NCBI RefSeq assembly: GCF_001723175.1
Contig: NC_064657.1
Coordinates: forward strand, 434,001 to 498,000
Length of the DNA stretch: 64,000 bases
Source: Penicillium oxalicum
Taxonomy: Eukaryota; Ascomycota; Eurotiomycetes; Eurotiales; Aspergillaceae
Direction: 5' to 3'
The notes below the pieces were generated by a model, which saw only the letters and a list, made by a program, of their open reading frames with translations, ran no database searches and was not told the origin of the DNA. Position 1 is the first letter of the stretch, and every line of letters begins with the position of its first letter. A program made the translations under genes and the position numbers. Shown one piece after another: positions 58,818-64,000 of the stretch.

Positions 58818-61249
58818 TGTGCTCGAAGTTAAGATTCCCGTTATGCCAAATTCTAACTGAACAGGTTTATGTTGATCAGAGAACGTCTGCTTGCTTGTTC
58901 ACACGACTCAATTTAGCAGGCGCTGGATCTATTCAAGGAAAGAGGCACTTGGCCGAGGCCAACGTCTCTTCAACCCCCAATTGACAGTACTACTTGAGCC
59001 ACGATAATCATGTCGATGCGCATAATACAAGACTTGAAACCCATGCATATAATTCTGCCTAAGAATCGTTTGCTCTGTATTGAAAAGATATCGATAGCGA
59101 GACAGTGAAGATCAAGAAAGAGTTTTGGCTCCCGGCGATTTTACCTGTTGCAACACATAGTATTTGATTTCCCGGTTCACCCACTTGATATTTTACCGTC
59201 ATTAAAAAGACCTAGACCCTAAAGTCAGAGAAGAGACTTTTTTTCGGTCCATTTATTCACAGTACATTAGTGAAAGTAACACGAAAGACCTGAAACTTTC
59301 CTCCAAGTTCACGTTCGATATGAATCTTTGTTGAAGAACGAGCGTGGATTCTTTGGAGAACACACCAACGCAGCTTTTGGGGTCACTATCAATGAAGGTC
59401 TTGAGAATGGAGGCAAGGCTACTAAGCCGTCTTAAATTATCCGTCCAGTGACCTCTAGGTTCTCTACTACGGGTGAGATTTGTTATTTTCTACCATAGAA
59501 AGATTTGAATCACTCTTTGATTGTGTAGGAATCTATCTTATATAATATTCTTCAATCAAAGCCCATAATTCACCAGACGCGGCTCACGCTGATTGTCGAC
59601 CGGGGGTAAAATACTCTTTTCGAGACAGTGGTCACCACATTGACATTGATAATGCTGGGGAAAATTGACCGCGGAAATCTAACAGCTTCTTGGCACAAAA
59701 TGTTCTATGGGGTTGGGCTAAATACAGTGTTCTTCGTGTAATTCGGTTGAGTAACGGTTTGAATACAATGTCACGCGTAGGCTGCAGGCCTATCTTCTAG
59801 CATTGCCAAGGATAGTTTTGAGGTCTAGGAAGATAGTGTATCATAGCCTCGCTGTCACATTTGGTGAATACATTCATTGTTTTCGAAATTCATAGTATTA
59901 TTTGAGGTCGCTAATGCCCTTTTGACAATGGCCTTGACGCAAGAGTCTATCAAAACTAAATCAATCCTTATACTAAAAGATGATTACAAATCCCGTAGGT
60001 CAAAACGTATCCATTTCTCCTAACCACAGCCTGAAAACAGGTCAAATCGGAAATCAGCTTCACGAATGAGACGTGAATTTTTCGAAGCCTGTTCACCTAT
60101 GTGAGAAAAAGCTAGGACTACCTGGGCTGAGTCAGGTGGCAATATTGGTAAAATATTGATCTTCACTACGTGTAACATAGTATTTTCAATTTCAATTGCC
60201 AGAAAGGAAACAGAGTCTATTGCTGCGCAAGATGGATGGTACAGATGCGAGCTGAAATTTTTATTTCTACCCTTGAAATGCGAAGTATCCTTGGGTAAAT
60301 GGTAGGCTTTCCGACGTATGTTTTAGTTCACGAGCAAGGGCCGCACAGTGAGATCCCAATATATTAATACGTACATAAAGACTTTTGCACTATCTATGAA
60401 CCATTCTATTCATTACTAATATATATGTGAGAGACTCTGTTCTCTCAAGATGTTTGCCACCTCAGCAGTCAGATATCTTAAAGGGGGTTTCTCCCAGTCA
60501 TGGGTTTCCCTCTTCCTTCCTCCTTTAATTCCCTAGTAGACTCCCTAATTCCGATATTCTGCCTCCAGGTTGCTTCCTTGCCTTCGGATCTATAGGTATG
60601 TCAATGCGTATTCCAATAAGACTTTGCGATTTCACACATCTTTTGAAACCAAAATTCAAATCAATTTCAATAGATAACTAGGAGTGGCTTGGGCCGGTAT
60701 CATAGAATCTGCCAGAGTTGATCCAAAAAGAGCAGCATTTAAGGCGTAGATCACCAATGAAGCAACTATACCAAAACCACTTCAAAGATAAAGAATCTCT
60801 AACTCTTGCCGTGACCACCAAAAATAGTGGATTGTTTGGGGGGGAGGGGGTATTTGATCAAAGATGAGCTACAATTCACAAGTATCCATTGCACTCACAC
60901 ATAGCAGAACCAGTGAAATTGACAAAGCATGTTTCCCATCATATTACTGACGTCGCCATTATCCGCATATGCTCTTTCACTTGTTGAACTTGGTATGGCG
61001 CACCACTGTACTTCGCCAGGGCCAGCCACAGCGAGGAGATTATCTAAGCCCACCGCAGTCTTCAGCCGTGTGCTCGAACCCAACTTTCAGCCTCACTAAC
61101 CAATTTGGCGAATACCCCATGTCTCCAGAACAAAGATTCCAAGGCAAAGTTTGAAACTTGCTGTGCGCTGTGATTCATGACAGCTACACTCGAAGATACG
61201 TTCATACGCGCTCAGTTCTGGAATCCTCCAAGTTCCCAGCGATCCCATC
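58818..61249. other. AT-rich gene-free interval
   Basis: About 2.4 kb of AT-rich sequence with no supported open frame, RNA or repeat; short frames only. Confidence 0.4.
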
Positions 61250-62188
61250 ATGTCCGATCTTCATCAACTCATCCATCGACAGCGACCAGGACCATGGCAA
61301 AAGTTCCTTGCCCAGCCACTCGTCTATCTCTCACAAATGCTATACCACTGGCACAAACCAATCCTCGCCAAACCTCTCAAGAACGCCATCGAAATCATCT
61401 GTATCTCCGATACCCACAATGCCCAACCGCCCATTCCAACCGGCGACATCCTCATTCACGCAGGTGATCTCACACAATCCGGCACGTTTGCCGAGCTCTA
61501 AAACGCACTCAACTGGCTGCGCACGCTCCCCCATCCGACCAAAATAGTTATCGCAGGTAATCATGACCTACTACTCGACTCCTACCACGACGATCCCGCA
61601 GGTCAAGCCGCATCCCAACGCTCCAGCCTCGAATGGGGAGACATTATATACCTCGAAAATAACCAAGTCAGTATTTCCTGCCCGAGCAAGAACGGCAACG
61701 ATCGCCGGCTCAGGATCTACGGGAGTCCCTACTCTGCACGACATGGTAATTGGGCCTTTCAGTATGCGCGGGAAGAGGACGTTTGGACCGATTCGGTTCC
61801 CGACGGAATTGATGTGTTAGTTACACATGGGCCACCGTTTGGGCATCTGGATTTACTCCAGTGGGGGTGTCGGGATTTACTGCGGACGTTGTGGCGGGTG
61901 CGACCCAAGTTGCATATTTTTGGACATGTTCATGAAGGGGCGGGGATGGAGTTGTTGTCGTTTGATGGGCTGCAGAGGGCGTATGAGCAGAGTGTGGCTG
62001 AAGGGGGAGGATTGAGGAATTTTTGGCGAATAGGGTGGGAATTGGGGAAGAGTTTTCTTCGATCGAGGGTGGAGACGAGAAGTATTTTGGTGAATGCGTC
62101 TGTTGTTGGAGGGTTGAGGGATGATGAGCGGAGACGGGCTGTTAGGGTTTGGTTTGGATTTGATGTTGTAGTTTTGGTGGGGGAATGA
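61250..62188 (+). pseudogene. Calcineurin-like metallophosphoesterase gene, interrupted by TAA
   Basis: This is a member of the fungal calcineurin-type phosphoesterase family, whose substrates are mostly unknown. All metal-binding motifs are present in one frame: SDTHN (D-x-H), GDLTQSG, AGNHDLLLD, VTHGPP and IFGHVHEG. The frame from ATG 61250 to TGA 62188 is 313 codons but contains TAA at 61499-61501, between FAEL and NALNWLRTLPHP. Family members have a Gln or similar residue there, so a CAA-to-TAA transition is the simplest explanation. The truncated product would be 83 aa and lose the GNHD and GHVH motifs. No GT-AG intron removing the stop is evident. Apart from the stop the gene looks intact, so the loss may be recent, or it could be a sequencing error or readthrough. 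Confidence 0.75.
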
Positions 62189-62901
62189 GGGATGTGTGAC
62201 TAAATAAGTTGTTATCTGCTGGTTGGATTGGATTTTAGTTTCTTCAGCCTCGGTGTAGTTGAACGGGGATCAAGGAAGTTGACATTATATTTAATTGTTG
62301 GTGAATAGAGACGGATGACATTTGATAGGAAGGTTGATTATACTAAGCATTAGGTATGGTAAATCGAGACTATCAATTCGCGGATTTGGAGTCATTGTGC
62401 GCTAGTTTATCAATTGAGCTCTGGAGAAGTTCGAAGATATTGAAATAAATAAGGAAAATCTTGCCTGAAAAAGAGACAAAAAAAATCCCAGGGACAGAGC
62501 GTGGGTGGATGACAAGCGCCACGACAAGATTTAGATCGGCCTACCTGTAATGGATGCTTCCTGAGATTGAAGTATTCATTCACACTATAGAATCTGAAAA
62601 GGCTCAAGGTGAGACCGAATTAAAAAGGACTAAGCCTGAAGCAGTGTCTGTTCGTAGAGTGAAAGAACTTGAGATATTAGATCGCGGCCGGGTTGAACGC
62701 ACCAGTTTCGCTGCATGCAAAGTAAATTCTCGCTCCTGTATAGTTGCCGAAATCCTCGTATATTTACCTAACTTGATATTATTTCTTTTGTATGTCCTCC
62801 TTCTCCCTGCTATCCACTTCATTACTATTCTCTTCCTTGCTATCCTCATTGGTCTTTCCCTCGTTTTCTTTCTCCTCGTTCTTTGTCCTCAACCTCTCGA
62901 T
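62189..62901. other. Intergenic region between convergent broken genes
   Basis: AT-rich 3' sequence of the phosphoesterase gene and the APH-like gene. A plus-strand frame starting at 62554 runs antisense over the APH-like gene and is not called. Confidence 0.4.
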
Positions 62902-64000
62902 CTACTCCACAGTATACTCATCCGGATCCCATGTCAAAGGCCGTGTATCCCTATCCTTCACCTTCAAATCCACACATTTCTCCATAAGCGCCTTCTCTCC
63001 AGGCTGCAAAAGGTCAAGTCTCTTCCTCCACACATCAGACAAATCCCCATCCTTGCCTATCCCCGGCCCAAAGAACCGCTGATCAATCTTCCTCCAATAC
63101 ACCACATCAAAGGCGAAATTGTTCCTCGCAGCATACATGATCCAAAAATCTCCACTTTCCCAACTCTCCCACATCCGACTTGATAGCCGCTGCTCTTCCA
63201 CAAGTAGCTTCTCCTGCAAAGCTTCGTCCTCACATTTCCGCATTGCTGCCAGAAAGACCCGCAGCGCTTTTTCATACTCGATGCACCAGTCATCGAGACC
63301 TTCAGGCCAATTTTCCGGCTTTCTGAGAAGAAGCCACCATGGCGGCGCGTGCGAAAATTTCAGCTGGCACGGTATATGTAAACTCCCAATTGACTACTCC
63401 AGTGACGGCTTCAGTGTCCTCAACGAGGACGTTTTCGGGTCGGAAATTGTCACACCAGATTGGAAAGGGCCCGTTATCATGGAAAACCCATTGATTTCGT
63501 TGTTTTTGGTCTTGAATCATTTTCCGAAAGAGAAACCTAGCCACGAACTTGCGCCGGAAGTCGTCTGCTAAGACCTCGGTGCTGAGATCTGGCAGGATGT
63601 TCGCCTCGTTTCTCTGGCTTTGGAGGTGTTGGAGGTGTAGTTCTGCCAGAGCTTCAAAGTATGATGACGCTTTTGTGTACGTTGTGGTTCGTATTTTTGA
63701 TCGGGGTAAGGTCCCTAGTTGCACAATTTCGTTCATAGAGTAGGATAAAGGTCGATGCAAGACATCCCATGTCTAATCGTCATTCTTAGCAAGGGATCCG
63801 ATCTTGCTCATAGAGAGCGTAGATAACGAAAGGACAACCTTGCACAACTTGCCATATAGAGCTTCAAGTTTGCCCGCGTCGAGGTCCGGATTGAGAACTG
63901 GCTGTTGTCCACCTGGACGTCCTGGCCTCTCCAGGAGATCAGTCATCGTCCTCGTGTGATGGATATAGTTCATAATGATAAAAGGTCCCAGCTCCGAAGG
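62902..64000 (-). pseudogene. APH-like phosphotransferase family gene, broken and cut by window edge
   Basis: This belongs to the fungal aminoglycoside-phosphotransferase (protein-kinase-like) family, whose substrates are mostly unknown. The 5' part lies beyond the right edge. Readable blocks are LGPFIIMNYI, LYGKLCKVVLSLSTLSMSKI, SYFEALAELHLQHL, IWCDNFRPENVLVED (catalytic-loop D and N), VVNWEFTY, PPWWLLL, GLDDWCIEYEKAL and SGDFWIMYAARNNFAFD. Lesions: TAG at 63773-63775 just before TWDVLHRP; a one-base frameshift at about 63354-63361, after VPAE, which moves PPWWLLL to another frame; and Asn at 63389-63391 where the family normally has the metal-binding Asp of DWEF. Together these say non-functional. 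The remaining frame ends at 62902. Confidence 0.8.

Overview
The window is nuclear DNA of a filamentous ascomycete. Most genes have short GT-AG introns of about 50-145 bp, two copies of 5S rRNA lie dispersed in single-copy sequence, and the gene content (GH32 invertase, PTH11-like receptor, Jhd1, NAD-GDH with a fungal N-terminus, oleate hydratase) fits a eurotiomycete of the Aspergillus/Penicillium kind. The species cannot be named from sequence alone. All gene models were spliced by eye from the genomic sequence.

Layout. 0-10 kb is accessory: the 5' part of a class I terpene cyclase (minus strand, running off the left edge), a divergent three-exon short-chain dehydrogenase, a stretch of broken coding sequence, a secreted GH32 beta-fructofuranosidase with TATA box and CreA-type sites, and an oleate hydratase-family protein with a polyasparagine leader. 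11-36 kb is core housekeeping: Jhd1 histone demethylase and the SF3B6/p14 splicing factor (divergent), a STIMATE/YPL162C-type membrane protein, a PTH11-like seven-helix protein, the U3 snoRNP protein Utp18, a Vps62-family protein and a TFIIIC triple-barrel subunit.

36-53 kb is gene-poor: one possible small ORF whose stop codon lies in a perfect hairpin, and two tandem 5S rRNA genes. 53-56.6 kb holds the NAD-specific glutamate dehydrogenase, which carries a 780-codon open frame on its other strand. 56.6-64 kb is AT-rich and decaying: a nucleotidyltransferase-like gene, a calcineurin-type phosphoesterase gene and an APH-like kinase gene each carry an in-frame stop, and the last also has a frameshift and a D-to-N change at a metal-binding position.

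How the genes relate. The terpene cyclase and dehydrogenase may be the edge of a terpene biosynthetic cluster that continues to the left. The core genes have unrelated roles (chromatin, splicing, rRNA processing, Pol III transcription, nitrogen catabolism). The right end looks like a region where family members are being lost. No wholly new system was seen. The strongest unexpected signals are the split terpene cyclase, the 5S pair with a compensatory base-pair change, the run of three nonsense-bearing genes, the hairpin over a stop codon, and a Vps62 frame with no obvious ATG.
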